Below are positions 1-8,264 of a stretch of 27,133 nucleotides of DNA, piece by piece. A program made the position numbers and the translations under genes. Under the pieces are notes generated by a model. The model was not told the origin of the DNA. It did not search any database and saw only the letters and a list, made by a program, of their open reading frames with translations. The DNA comes from Mobilitalea sp. GTDB taxonomy: Bacteria; Bacillota_A; Clostridia; Lachnospirales; Lachnospiraceae. The stretch is from NCBI GenBank assembly GCA_029974875.1, contig JARKQP010000768.1, forward strand, positions 1 through 27,133, read 5' to 3'. Each line of letters begins with the position of its first letter. The stretch's first letter is position 1.

Positions 1-432
1 TGTTCCAACAAAGACATTATAATCCATCCCATACCCGCCTTTATCTGCAATCTATCGTAAATAGTAACCCAATACAACGTTTACTCAATGACTGTGCCAA
101 ATGTGTCTTATTCCTAATTAGACTAACAGCACTGCCTAAAGGTGAATGACACAACACACCGGTTATTTCGTGAACGTTGTACCAGTATATGTAACAGACA
201 TCCTTTTCCCAACTATACTGGAACAGCTCCTTGCAGGATGTATTTCGGATATTTTAATAAAATACTTAACCTTTTCATGCTGATTTGGAACCGGACCATG
301 CAGACATGCCCCTAAATCCATAAAAATGTCCCTCCTGCATTGAAATATTCATAAACTGCTTCTTACTGTCTGCCTTTGCGAATAAACATGAAATAACAAA
401 AAATAAACACTGCATCTATACTGGAGGCTGTT
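1..432. other. Intergenic stretch with no confident gene
   Basis: I see no convincing gene in this left-edge stretch apart from one low-confidence small reading frame on the minus strand (listed separately). Minus-strand reading left of position 163 is open for about 40 codons but has no start or recognisable motif and then meets stops, so it could be decayed coding sequence. The last bases contain the ribosome site (GGAGG, 6 nt spacing) of the lipoprotein gene that starts at 433. Confidence 0.5.
163..321 (-). CDS. Possible small protein, 52 aa, unknown
   Basis: A 52-codon minus-strand frame starts with ATG at 321 behind a good ribosome site (GGAGGG, 8 nt before the start) and ends with TAA at 163-165. 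The predicted peptide begins MDLGACLHGP and is basic and polar, with no signal peptide or membrane segment. I do not recognise it. The good ribosome site is the only positive sign; no promoter is obvious upstream, and the downstream sequence looks like decayed coding DNA. It may instead be the 5' part of a broken gene. Confidence 0.22.
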   Translation of the reverse strand: MDLGACLHGPVPNQHEKVKYFIKISEIHPARSCSSIVGKRMSVTYTGTTFTK

Positions 433-2187
433 ATGAAAAAACGCATTACCGTCCTGACCTCTATCCTCTGTAGCCTTGTCCTGATTGTCTCTTTGGCCGG
501 CTGCAGCCAAGTAGCGGCACCATCAAAGACCCAAACTCTTTTTGATAATTATCTGAACGAGATTTTCGTCCAGGAGGTTAAGTCCGATTCCCTTTCCTTA
601 AACTATTCCCTGGCAGCGCCTGAAAAGTATGGAATTACCGATACGGATACCACTCTCGGGGAATATAGTGTCAGCCATATGAACCAGGACCTGTCCACTT
701 CAGAAAATTATCTCAGCCGCCTGCTCTCCTTTGATTATAGCAGCCTATCCCTGGATCAAAAGCTGACCTACGATATCCTAAAGGATTATCTGCTCCAGAA
801 CCTTAGCCTTGGCAACTATACCTACTACAATGAATGCCTTGGCCCCACCACGGGAATACAGGCCCAATTGCCGATCCTCCTTGCGGAATACTCCTTTTAT
901 GGCAAGAAGGATATCGAAGAATACCTGGAGCTCCTCCCCTGCGTTTTTGACTACTTCAAGGGCATTGCCCAATTTGAACGGGAAAAATCAAAGCATGGCT
1001 TATTTATGAGGGATGAAGTAGCCGACCAGATCATCGCCCAGTGCAATGCATTTATAGCAGAACCCGGAAGCAATTTCTTGATCACCTATTTCAACGAGAA
1101 AATAGACGGATACAAGGGTCTGACCAGCTCTGAAATCAGCCGGTACAAGGCACTGAACAAGGAGGCCGTCATCGTATATGTAATCCCTGCCTATGAATTA
1201 CTTGTCCGCACCCTGGAGGAATTAAAGGGAACCGGTACAAATAATGCAGGTCTTTACTATTATCCTGAAGGCCAGGCGTATTATGAAGGCCTGGCAAAAT
1301 ACAAGACCGGCTCCAGCAGGACCATGCCACAGATGGCCGAGCTACTGGAAGCAGCCATTGATGAGGGCATTATCCGCCTTACCACCCTCACCATTAAAGA
1401 TCCTTCTATCATCGATAAGTACTATGCCTTTAACTCCTTCCCCATTACAGACCCCCAGCGAATCATAGACGATTTAAAAAAGGATATTAAAAAGGATTTT
1501 CCTGAGGCGGTCCCTGTCCAATGTAATATCAAATACGTACCGGCATCCCTGGCAGACTATCTCAGCCCGGCGATGTATTTAACCCCGCCCATGGATAACT
1601 ATAAGAAAAATGAGATCTACATTAATGGAAATGACAAAAAAACCTTATCCATGATCTATACAACCGTCGCCCATGAAGGCTATCCGGGCCATCTCTACCA
1701 ATGCGTCTATTTTAGGAGCCAGAATCCTTCCCCTATCCGTAACGTCATGAATTTTACCGGTTATGACGAGGGCTGGGCTACTTATGTTGAAATGTATTCC
1801 TACCACATCTCAGGCATTGATGAAAATCTTGCCTCTTTTCTTGAAGCCAACAATGTCATTATCCTATGCATGTATGCAAGAGCCGATATCGGAATACACT
1901 ATGAGGGCTGGAAGGAAAAAGATGTAGTGGCCTATATAACAAATTTTATCAGTGATGAAGAAAAAGCAAAGAAAATTTATGCGACCCTGCTGGAGGAACC
2001 GGCAATCTATCTGCCCTATGCAGTCGGTTACCTGGAAATCATGGAATTAAGAAAGCAGGCCCAGGGACAATTGCAGGACCGTTTCGTCGCGAAGGATTTC
2101 CATAGGTTTTTACTGGACATCGGCCCGGCACCCTATGGCATAATACAGAACCAGCTTGATGAATGGCTGGCAAAAAACCAGAAATAA
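433..2187 (+). CDS. DUF885 family lipoprotein, predicted metallopeptidase
   Basis: This is a 584-residue exported lipoprotein. Residues 1-24 form a lipoprotein signal (KKR basic start, hydrophobic core, lipobox LAGC with Cys24), so the mature protein should be anchored on the outer face of the cell membrane. The rest matches the DUF885 family. The diagnostic HEGYPGH is at residues 414-420, and the downstream DEGW at 445-448 supplies a likely third metal ligand (Glu446). The HExxGH-like arrangement resembles zinc peptidases, so the inferred role is hydrolysis of peptides outside the cell; the substrate is unknown. Start choice: ATG behind GGAGG with 6 nt spacing. It appears monocistronic, because pckA downstream has its own promoter. 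Length is normal for the family and all motifs are intact. Confidence 0.88.
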   Translation: MKKRITVLTSILCSLVLIVSLAGCSQVAAPSKTQTLFDNYLNEIFVQEVKSDSLSLNYSLAAPEKYGITDTDTTLGEYSVSHMNQDLSTSENYLSRLLSFDYSSLSLDQKLTYDILKDYLLQNLSLGNYTYYNECLGPTTGIQAQLPILLAEYSFYGKKDIEEYLELLPCVFDYFKGIAQFEREKSKHGLFMRDEVADQIIAQCNAFIAEPGSNFLITYFNEKIDGYKGLTSSEISRYKALNKEAVIVYVIPAYELLVRTLEELKGTGTNNAGLYYYPEGQAYYEGLAKYKTGSSRTMPQMAELLEAAIDEGIIRLTTLTIKDPSIIDKYYAFNSFPITDPQRIIDDLKKDIKKDFPEAVPVQCNIKYVPASLADYLSPAMYLTPPMDNYKKNEIYINGNDKKTLSMIYTTVAHEGYPGHLYQCVYFRSQNPSPIRNVMNFTGYDEGWATYVEMYSYHISGIDENLASFLEANNVIILCMYARADIGIHYEGWKEKDVVAYITNFISDEEKAKKIYATLLEEPAIYLPYAVGYLEIMELRKQAQGQLQDRFVAKDFHRFLLDIGPAPYGIIQNQLDEWLAKNQK

Positions 2188-2245
2188 ACAGAGGATCACC
2201 CTGCTAATTTTTTAACAATTATTTTGATTATTTTGGTTCTTTTAA

Positions 2246-2274
2246 TTGACATTTACAAGCCATCGTTTTATACT
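2246..2274 (+). promoter_or_regulatory. Promoter of pckA
   Basis: A perfect -35 (TTGACA, 2246-2251) is followed after 17 bp by TATACT (2269-2274). Transcription should start near 2281, leaving a 5' leader of about 96 nt before the ATG at 2377. I saw no obvious riboswitch in that leader. Confidence 0.82.
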
Positions 2275-2376
2275 TAATATGGCAGTAATTTAATTGCTAT
2301 TTATTTAATGGTCGGAAACTTAATTTTTTTAAGTTTTTATACGCCAATTATTATTAAAAATAGGAGGAATCTAATT

Positions 2377-4032
2377 ATGTCAACAAAAGCGTACTTTAAG
2401 CGTGAAGAAATCGGAGCTAACAAACCCGGATTTTCCAGGACCCGTTCCATTATTGAAGCAGCTTTTTATGGTAACAATGTAATTAAGGTTAATACCTTAA
2501 GAGAAGCATATGAGCTGGCTAAAAACTCACCGGGTACCGTAGTAACAGATATGCCAGTATATCGTGGCGAAGATTTCGGTCTTGAAAGAGATGCAAAAGT
2601 ATTATTATTTAATGACGGTTTTGTAACCGGCCGTGCCGCTTCTGCAAGAAAAATCACAGGTGAGCCGGGTGTGGATACAGCAAACCTGGATGCTAAGGTT
2701 ATGGATGCTATCTATGATACCAGATACTCCATCTTATACCATGCAGAGGTATATATCGGACTTGATCCTGAATTCATGGTTAAAGCACATTTGTTGATTC
2801 CAGAAGGCGAAGAGAACATTCTCTACTCCTGGATGCTCAACTTCCAGTACATGACCGATGATTACACAAAGATGTATAAAGCATCCAAGCCAGTCGGTGA
2901 TGAATGTGATATCTATATCGTATCCAATCCCCAGTGGAAGCACCCTGATCATCCAATGGGCTTAACCTATTTTAATACAACTACTAACTGTGCTGCCCTT
3001 CTGGGAATGAGATATTTTGGTGAGCACAAGAAGGGTACTCTTACCATTGCCTGGGCTATCGCTAACCGTAACGGCTATGCTTCCTGCCATGGCGGCGAGA
3101 AGAGATACAACCTTCCTAGTGGTAAATCCTACGTTGCAGCCGTATTCGGCCTTTCCGGATCCGGTAAGTCAACTATTACACATGCTAAGCATGACGGCAA
3201 ATACGATATCACTGTTCTTCATGATGATGCTTTCATCATCAATACTGAGACAGGTTCTTCCATCGCTATGGAGCCTACCTATTTTGATAAAACACAGGAT
3301 TATCCTACAGACTGCGAGGACAACAAGTATTTATTAACTGCCCAGAACTGCTCCGCTACAATAGACGAGGACGGCAAGGTTGTTCTTGTTACAGAGGATA
3401 TCCGTAATGGTAATGGCCGTGCGATCAAGTCCAAGCTCTGGTCTCCGAACCGTGTGGACAAGATTGAGGAGCCGGTTGACTCCATCTTCTGGATCATGAA
3501 GGATCCTACCATTCCTCCGGTTGTAAAATTAAGCGGTGCTGCATTAGCTTCCGTTATGGGTGCTACCCTTGCTACCAAGAGAACAACAGCAGAGCGTCTT
3601 GCTCCTGGCGTAGATCCTAACGCATTGGTTGTTGAGCCTTATGCAAATCCTTTCCGTACCTATCCTCTGGTAAATGACTATGAGAAGTTTAAGAAGCTGG
3701 TTGCTGAGAGAAACGTTGACTGCTACATCATCAACACCGGCGACTTCATGGGCAAGAAGGTTAAACCTTCCGACACCTTAGGAATTCTTGAAGCTATCGT
3801 AGAAGGAAATGCAAGCTTTAAGAAATGGGGACCTTTCTCCGATATCGAGATCTTTGAGTGGGAAGGCTTTGTTCCTAACTTAGGAGATGCTGAATACAAA
3901 GCTCAGTTAATCGCAAGAATGAAGGACAGAATTGAATTTGTTCAATCCAGGGATACTGAGAAGGGCGGCTTTGACAAGCTTCCTGAAGAAGCTTTAGATG
4001 CTTTAAAGAAGGTTGTAGCTGAGCTTGAATAA
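2377..4032 (+). CDS. pckA: Phosphoenolpyruvate carboxykinase (ATP)
   Basis: This enzyme interconverts oxaloacetate and phosphoenolpyruvate with ATP/ADP in the cytoplasm. In fermentative anaerobes it often runs toward oxaloacetate, conserving ATP. The protein has 551 residues from the chosen start. The kinase P-loop GLSGSGKST is at residues 258-266 (Lys264). It is followed by the HDDAF metal/ATP segment and by the ATKRTTAERL region that lies near the adenine site in this family. The frame is open upstream to 2308, but ATG 2377 has an ideal AGGAGG ribosome site (2363-2368) and the extra residues would be an unrelated hydrophobic stretch. The gene stands alone between a consensus promoter and a strong terminator. 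Codon use looks like that of a highly expressed gene. Confidence 0.95.
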   Translation: MSTKAYFKREEIGANKPGFSRTRSIIEAAFYGNNVIKVNTLREAYELAKNSPGTVVTDMPVYRGEDFGLERDAKVLLFNDGFVTGRAASARKITGEPGVDTANLDAKVMDAIYDTRYSILYHAEVYIGLDPEFMVKAHLLIPEGEENILYSWMLNFQYMTDDYTKMYKASKPVGDECDIYIVSNPQWKHPDHPMGLTYFNTTTNCAALLGMRYFGEHKKGTLTIAWAIANRNGYASCHGGEKRYNLPSGKSYVAAVFGLSGSGKSTITHAKHDGKYDITVLHDDAFIINTETGSSIAMEPTYFDKTQDYPTDCEDNKYLLTAQNCSATIDEDGKVVLVTEDIRNGNGRAIKSKLWSPNRVDKIEEPVDSIFWIMKDPTIPPVVKLSGAALASVMGATLATKRTTAERLAPGVDPNALVVEPYANPFRTYPLVNDYEKFKKLVAERNVDCYIINTGDFMGKKVKPSDTLGILEAIVEGNASFKKWGPFSDIEIFEWEGFVPNLGDAEYKAQLIARMKDRIEFVQSRDTEKGGFDKLPEEALDALKKVVAELE

Positions 4033-4077
4033 TAAAGAATTTTTAAATATTAGGTAAGAGCTACTCCTACCTGTAAA

Positions 4078-4107
4078 AACAGCGGTTCGCATAGAACCGC
4101 TGTTTTT
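4078..4107 (+). terminator. Rho-independent terminator of pckA
   Basis: An 11-bp stem (AACAGCGGTTC / GAACCGCTGTT, 4078-4088 and 4094-4104) with a 5-nt loop runs into a T tract (4103-4107). It lies 46 nt after the pckA stop codon. Confidence 0.9.
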
Positions 4108-4138
4108 ATATACTTTACAAAAATCCGCAAGATGAAAT

Positions 4139-4162
4139 GTTTGTAAAATCAAATTTACAAAC
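4139..4162. promoter_or_regulatory. Inverted repeat, possible operator
   Basis: GTTTGTAAA (4139-4147) and TTTACAAAC (4154-4162) form a perfect 9-bp inverted repeat with a 6-bp spacer. A further TTTACAAA half lies near 4114. The repeat ends just before the -35 of the next gene, where a regulator would act. There is no T tract, so a terminator is unlikely. The cognate regulator is unknown. Confidence 0.5.
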
Positions 4163-4191
4163 TTGATTATTTATTCATGATATGATAAAAT
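4163..4191 (+). promoter_or_regulatory. Promoter of the DUF4143 ATPase gene
   Basis: TTGATT (4163-4168), a 17-bp spacer and TAAAAT (4186-4191) lie 33 bp before the chosen ATG. The expected start of transcription is near 4198, so the 5' leader is short. Confidence 0.6.
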
Positions 4192-4224
4192 GAATTTATA
4201 AAACCAGAATGTGGGGTGCAGACC

Positions 4225-5418
4225 ATGATAGAACGTAACAATTATCTAGAGGACTTAATCAGCTTTAAGGATAAGAATCTGATCAAAGTTGTTACAGGAA
4301 TACGCAGATGTGGAAAATCTACCATGTTTGAACTGTATCAGGATTATCTTACACAAAATGGTGTAAGCAGCGAACAGATTATTGCCGTCAATCTGGAGGA
4401 TGGAGATTATCGTAATATACGTAATTCTGAAAAGCTTTACGGATATGTGGTTGAAAAATTAGTTAATGATAAAACAAATTATGTATTTCTCGACGAGGTC
4501 CAGCAGGTCAGGAATTTCCAGGAGGCCGTTGACTGGCTTTATGTAAAGAAAAATGTGGATTTGTATATCACAGGTTCTAATGCTTACCTTTTGTCCGGTG
4601 AGCTTGCCACCTTATTATCAGGCAGATATATTGAAATAAAAATGCTGCCGCTTTCCTTTAAAGAATATACTTCGGCTTTCCCGGATAATAAAAATACAGC
4701 ACAGCTTTATATGAATTACCTGTCAAACAGTTCCTTCCCCGGAACACTTGAACTTGTAAGAAAGCAGGATATACGTGCATACCTTGAAGGGATCTATAAC
4801 ACCATCCTGCTCAAGGACATTGTTACAAGAAAGAAAATTTCTGACCCCTCTATGCTTGAAAGCGTAGTGGAATTCATGTTCGACAATATTGGAAATATGT
4901 GTTCTTCCACAAAAATTGCAAATTCTTTAACGTCAGCTGGAAGAAAAACAAGCGTGCCAACAGTGGAGAGCTATCTGTCGGCGCTTACTGACAGCTATAT
5001 CCTGTACAAAGTGGGAAGATATGATATCAAAGGAAAACAATATCTTGCCACAGGCTCTAAATATTATGCTGCTGACATGGGACTTCGATACTTTTTATTA
5101 GGCACAAGACAAACGGATATAGGGCACATCCTTGAGAACGTAGTATATCTTGAACTTATCAGACGGGGATATGAAGTCTATATCGGAAAAGTTGGTGATG
5201 CAGAGGTTGACTTTATTGCCATAAACAGTGAAGGAGAGGAGTATTACCAGGTTTCACAGTCGGTTTTAGATGAGCATACATTAAAAAGGGAGCTTTCCTC
5301 CCTTGAAGCAATCAAAGATCATAATCCAAAATATCTTCTGACCATGGACTATACACCATTGACTTCCCACAATGGAATCAAGCAGATGAATGTGCTGGAA
5401 TGGCTGTTGAAGAAATGA
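4225..5418 (+). CDS. ATP-binding protein, AAA_14 / DUF4143 family
   Basis: A 397-residue cytoplasmic ATPase of the AAA_14-DUF4143 type. Walker A is GIRRCGKST (residues 25-33) and Walker B is the VFLDEVQQV segment near residue 93. The typical TGSNAYLLSG sensor-like stretch and the LPLSF(K)EY segment follow. The C-terminal DUF4143 part holds LENVVYLELIRRGY and AEVDFIA, which resemble a PD-(D/E)XK nuclease-like core. These proteins are very common in anaerobe genomes and are often present in many copies; their cellular role is not established, so I assign none. Start: ATG 4225 is preferred over the in-frame GTG at 4216, though the ribosome site (GGGGTG) is weak for both. It is monocistronic, with its own promoter and an inverted repeat upstream. 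Confidence 0.9.
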   Translation: MIERNNYLEDLISFKDKNLIKVVTGIRRCGKSTMFELYQDYLTQNGVSSEQIIAVNLEDGDYRNIRNSEKLYGYVVEKLVNDKTNYVFLDEVQQVRNFQEAVDWLYVKKNVDLYITGSNAYLLSGELATLLSGRYIEIKMLPLSFKEYTSAFPDNKNTAQLYMNYLSNSSFPGTLELVRKQDIRAYLEGIYNTILLKDIVTRKKISDPSMLESVVEFMFDNIGNMCSSTKIANSLTSAGRKTSVPTVESYLSALTDSYILYKVGRYDIKGKQYLATGSKYYAADMGLRYFLLGTRQTDIGHILENVVYLELIRRGYEVYIGKVGDAEVDFIAINSEGEEYYQVSQSVLDEHTLKRELSSLEAIKDHNPKYLLTMDYTPLTSHNGIKQMNVLEWLLKK

Positions 5419-5434
5419 TACCTCTTTACCTGAA

Positions 5435-5470
5435 GGAGCCTTAAACCAAATATCTTCGGCTTAAGGCTCC
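5435..5470. terminator. Bidirectional terminator hairpin between convergent genes
   Basis: GGAGCCTTAA (5435-5444) pairs with TTAAGGCTCC (5461-5470) around a 16-nt loop. It lies between the ATPase gene (plus) and metG (minus). The T tracts on both sides are poor, so the strength is uncertain. Confidence 0.6.
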
Positions 5471-5498
5471 CGCTTTCTCTTATAAAATTATTTCAAGC

Positions 5499-7478
5499 TT
5501 ATGCAATCTCCGCTCCGGCCGGCATCGGCTTTTCCGGTACCATAAGCGCCAGATTTCCTTCTGCGTCCTCTGCACAAAGCAGCATGCCCTCGGACAGCAT
5601 TCCGGCTAAGGTTGCGGGCTTTAAGTTCACCACTACCATAACCTTTTTGCCAACCATCTGCTCCGGTGTATAATGGGCTTTAATACCGGATACGATCTGC
5701 TTCACCTGGGATCCGATTTTTACCTGGGAGCAAAGCAGTTTCTTTGATTTCTTAACTTCCTCACAGGCGATAATCTCCCCGATCTGGAACTGCAGCTTTG
5801 CAAAGTCTTCATAAGTGATCTCCGGCTTTGCTTCGATATCAATACAATCCTTTGCCTCTTCCTTTACTTCCTCTGCCGCTTCGACAGCACTTCCTGCCAC
5901 TTCCTTTGTCTCTTCCACCTTATCAAGCACCTCCTTAAGATCAAGTCTTGCAAATAAAATCTCCGGCTTCTCCGTCACCTTCGTGCCGTCTGCATATAGG
6001 CCGTAGCTTCCCAATTCTTCGATGCTCCTTGTTTTCGCAGAGAGCTGCTTCAGGATTTTAGCCGCTGTTTCCGGCATAAAGGATTCCAGTAAGCTGGCTC
6101 CGATACAGATACATTCCGTAAGATTATATAATACGGTTTCCAGCCTTGCCTTCTTCTCCTCTTCCTTTGCAAGTACCCAGGGCATGGTCTCATCAATATA
6201 TTTATTGCAGCGCTTGAATAAGGTAAAGATCTCCGTAAGGGCATCCGCAACACGCAGCTTTTCCATCCTTACCGTTACTTTCTTAGGTGTTTCCAACGCC
6301 AGGGTCTTCAGCTCCTCATCTACTGCTTCAGCTGCTTTGCCATCCTTCACAATTCCGTCGAAATATTTATTTGACATGGAAATGGTACGGTTCACAAGGT
6401 TGCCTAAGGTGTTAGCCAGATCAGAATTAATCCTCTCTACCATCAGCTCCCAGGAAATCGTGCCGTCATTATCAAAGGGCATCTCATGCAATACAAAATA
6501 ACGGACCGCATCCACTCCAAAAAGCTTTACCAGATCATCCGCATAGAGGACATTTCCCCTGGACTTGCTCATCTTATCCCCTGCTGCCCCCTGCATAAGC
6601 CAGGGATGGCCAAATACCTGCTTTGGAAGCTCCAGCTCCAGGGCCATTAAAATAATCGGCCAGTAGATCGTATGGAAACGGATAATATCCTTCCCAATCA
6701 GGTGCAGGTCTGCGGGCCAGAACTTCTGGAACTGATCCGTGCTATTTCCCTCCGCATCATAGCCGATACCCGTAATATAGTTGCTGAGTGCATCCAGCCA
6801 CACATACACCACATGCTTATTATCAAAATCCACCGGAATCCCCCATTTAAAGGAGGTACGGGATACACAGAGGTCTTGAAGCCCCGGAAGGAGGAAATTA
6901 TTCATCATCTCATTCTTCCTTGACTCCGGCTGGATAAATTCCGGATGGGTGTTAATGTGTTCGATCAGCCGGTCCGCATATTTACTTAAGCGTAAGAAAT
7001 AAGCTTCCTCCTTTGCCGGCTGGACCTCCCTGCCACAGTCAGGACATTTGCCGTCCACCAGCTGGGAGGGTGTGAAGAAGGATTCACAGGGGGTGCAGTA
7101 CATACCCTCATAATGTCCTTTGTAAATATCTCCTTTTTCATACAGCTTCTTAAAAATCTTCTGGATCTGTTTTTCATGGTATTCATCCGTTGTCCGGATG
7201 AATTTATCATAGGAGGTATTCATCAGATCCCAGATGTCCTTAATCTGTCCGGCAATATTATCTACGAACTCCTTTGGCGAGATGCCCGCTTCTGCTGCCT
7301 TTAATTCAATTTTCTGCCCATGCTCATCCGTACCTGTCTGAAAAAATACATCATAGCCTTCAAAGCGCTTAAAACGGGCAATGCTGTCCGCCAGAACAAT
7401 CTCATAGGTATTACCAATATGGGGCTTGCCTGAGGTATAGGCAATGGCTGTTGTCATGTAATACGGTTTCTTACTCAT
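5499..7478 (-). CDS. metG: Methionyl-tRNA synthetase
   Basis: This enzyme charges tRNA-Met in the cytoplasm. The chosen ATG (7478) gives 659 residues. It has an AAAGGA ribosome site about 9 nt upstream, whereas the longer TTG frame at 7487 would start directly on the ribosome site. Class I signatures are HIGN at 20-23 and KMSKS at 302-306. A zinc knuckle has cysteines 128, 131, 145 and 148. A Glu/Lys/Ala-rich linker at about 515-550 joins the anticodon-binding domain to a C-terminal tRNA-binding (Arc1p/EMAP-like) domain from about 557 to 659, which supports dimerisation and tRNA binding. The domain order is complete. Expression should depend on uncharged tRNA-Met through the T-box leader immediately upstream. 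The gene converges with the DUF4143 ATPase. Confidence 0.97.
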   Translation of the reverse strand: MSKKPYYMTTAIAYTSGKPHIGNTYEIVLADSIARFKRFEGYDVFFQTGTDEHGQKIELKAAEAGISPKEFVDNIAGQIKDIWDLMNTSYDKFIRTTDEYHEKQIQKIFKKLYEKGDIYKGHYEGMYCTPCESFFTPSQLVDGKCPDCGREVQPAKEEAYFLRLSKYADRLIEHINTHPEFIQPESRKNEMMNNFLLPGLQDLCVSRTSFKWGIPVDFDNKHVVYVWLDALSNYITGIGYDAEGNSTDQFQKFWPADLHLIGKDIIRFHTIYWPIILMALELELPKQVFGHPWLMQGAAGDKMSKSRGNVLYADDLVKLFGVDAVRYFVLHEMPFDNDGTISWELMVERINSDLANTLGNLVNRTISMSNKYFDGIVKDGKAAEAVDEELKTLALETPKKVTVRMEKLRVADALTEIFTLFKRCNKYIDETMPWVLAKEEEKKARLETVLYNLTECICIGASLLESFMPETAAKILKQLSAKTRSIEELGSYGLYADGTKVTEKPEILFARLDLKEVLDKVEETKEVAGSAVEAAEEVKEEAKDCIDIEAKPEITYEDFAKLQFQIGEIIACEEVKKSKKLLCSQVKIGSQVKQIVSGIKAHYTPEQMVGKKVMVVVNLKPATLAGMLSEGMLLCAEDAEGNLALMVPEKPMPAGAEIA

Positions 7479-7545
7479 TCGAATCAATCCTTTCTATCCC
7501 TTATTATGGTCAAATCATACCGTGGATAACCACCCTGGTATGGCG

Positions 7546-7585
7546 AAAAAAAAACTCCCTCTTTAAATCACTTTAAAGACGAGAG
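7546..7585 (-). terminator. T-box terminator hairpin
   Basis: On the minus strand CTCTCGTCTTTAAA pairs with TTTAAAGAGGGAG (13 pairs, one G bulge, GTGA loop; 7585-7555), followed by nine T (7554-7546). It is the off-state of the metG T-box. Confidence 0.9.
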
Positions 7586-7698
7586 CAGATCCCGTGGTAC
7601 CACTTTAATTCACCCTTACTTACGTAAAGGCCTCTATCGCTGCAAAAAACTACAGCTTAGCATCGTAACGGTTGCCTCCGTCGCAGCCTAAGAAATAT

Positions 7699-7765
7699 CA
7701 AAGCAAAGAACCCTTGCTTCCCTTTTGTACGAAGTACAAATCATGTACAAAGTACAAACCGTACG
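7699..7765 (-). repeat. Duplicated TTTGTACTT(T/C)GTACA hairpin inside the T-box leader
   Basis: On the minus strand TTTGTACTTTGTACA is followed two bases later by TTTGTACTTCGTACAAA. The second copy is a self-contained hairpin (TTTGTAC / GTACAAA). The pair lies between Stem I and the antiterminator, where variable Stem II/III elements occur. The near identity suggests a recent local duplication. Confidence 0.55.
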
Positions 7766-7942
7766 GGACGGAATTTTCCTCGGTGCGCAGCTCCAAGACC
7801 ATCTTCAGCAGCTTCCGCAAATTCATCCTTTTTAGATGAACCGGACCAGTATCCGTCTCCCCTTCTCAGCTTGCCGGGGTTCTCTGTTAACCGCTCCACT
7901 GCCTACTCTTCTTTTCATTGCCTTTTTATATATTTGTAACAA

Positions 7943-7971
7943 AGTATACCATGTGTCTTTTCCTTTGTCAA
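7943..7971 (-). promoter_or_regulatory. Promoter of the metG T-box leader
   Basis: On the minus strand a perfect TTGACA (7971-7966) and TATACT (7948-7943) are 17 bp apart. Transcription should begin near 7936, giving a leader of about 390 nt to the terminator and about 460 nt to the metG start. Confidence 0.85.
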
Positions 7972-7984
7972 AGGGTTTAACGAG

Positions 7985-8042
7985 AATAAGGTTGACCGAA
8001 AAGGCACATCCCAAATGGATATACGTTTCAGTCAACCTTATT
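7985..8042. repeat. Long palindromic hairpin element
   Basis: AATAAGGTTGAC (7985-7996) and GTCAACCTTATT (8031-8042) form a perfect 12-bp stem. It is extended after one mismatch by GAAA/TTTC (7998-8001, 8026-8029) around a 24-nt loop. The element begins 14 bp upstream of the metG leader -35. There is no T tract on either side and no gene ends here, so it is not an ordinary terminator. It could be an operator or a small palindromic repeat. Confidence 0.6.
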
Positions 8043-8264
8043 TCTATAATTCTCTACCCTCTCGCTTCCCCAACTTCATTCCTCTGGGTAATACCTTCTC
8101 TTGTACTAACCTTATTCAGATTAGCAAATATTCGTCAAATTGTCAATAGGATTCTTTGTCGATTTCTGCTTTTCACGTCATTTTGCATAAAATATTTAAA
8201 ATAACTTTGGTCTTAGTATGTAATTTTTATTCCAGCCTGCAAAAATCCAAATATTTCTTCCATA
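8043..8264. other. AT-rich intergenic DNA, nothing identified
   Basis: I see no gene, promoter of consensus quality or clear repeat here. Open frames on the plus strand (to 8204 and from 8156) lack ribosome sites and have low-complexity composition. Confidence 0.4.

Larger units (their letters stand above)
7546..7936 (-). promoter_or_regulatory. T-box riboswitch leader of metG
   Basis: Read on the minus strand, the leader has the parts of a T-box in order. A Stem I region contains AGTA and GCTGAGA elements. A specifier loop shows GAAG-ATG-G with the codon ATG at 7802-7800, matching the Met enzyme downstream. The conserved antiterminator core AGTGGTACCACGGG lies around 7605-7591. Its TGGT pairs with a tRNA 3' end whose discriminator base is A, as in tRNA-Met. 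A terminator (listed separately) completes it. Uncharged tRNA-Met should stabilise the antiterminator and allow metG transcription. The specifier call is by pattern and not by folding. Confidence 0.87.

Noticed and set aside
2308..2376. N-terminal extension of PEP carboxykinase
   Set aside because: The extra 23 residues are hydrophobic and lack a ribosome site, whereas ATG 2377 has AGGAGG directly upstream.
7546..7936. S-box (SAM) riboswitch for metG
   Set aside because: The T-box core TGGTACCACGG and the T-box terminator layout are clear, and no S-box core was seen.
7836..8204. Plus-strand ORF of 122 codons
   Set aside because: It overlaps the metG T-box leader and promoter on the other strand, lacks a ribosome site and has no protein-like pattern.
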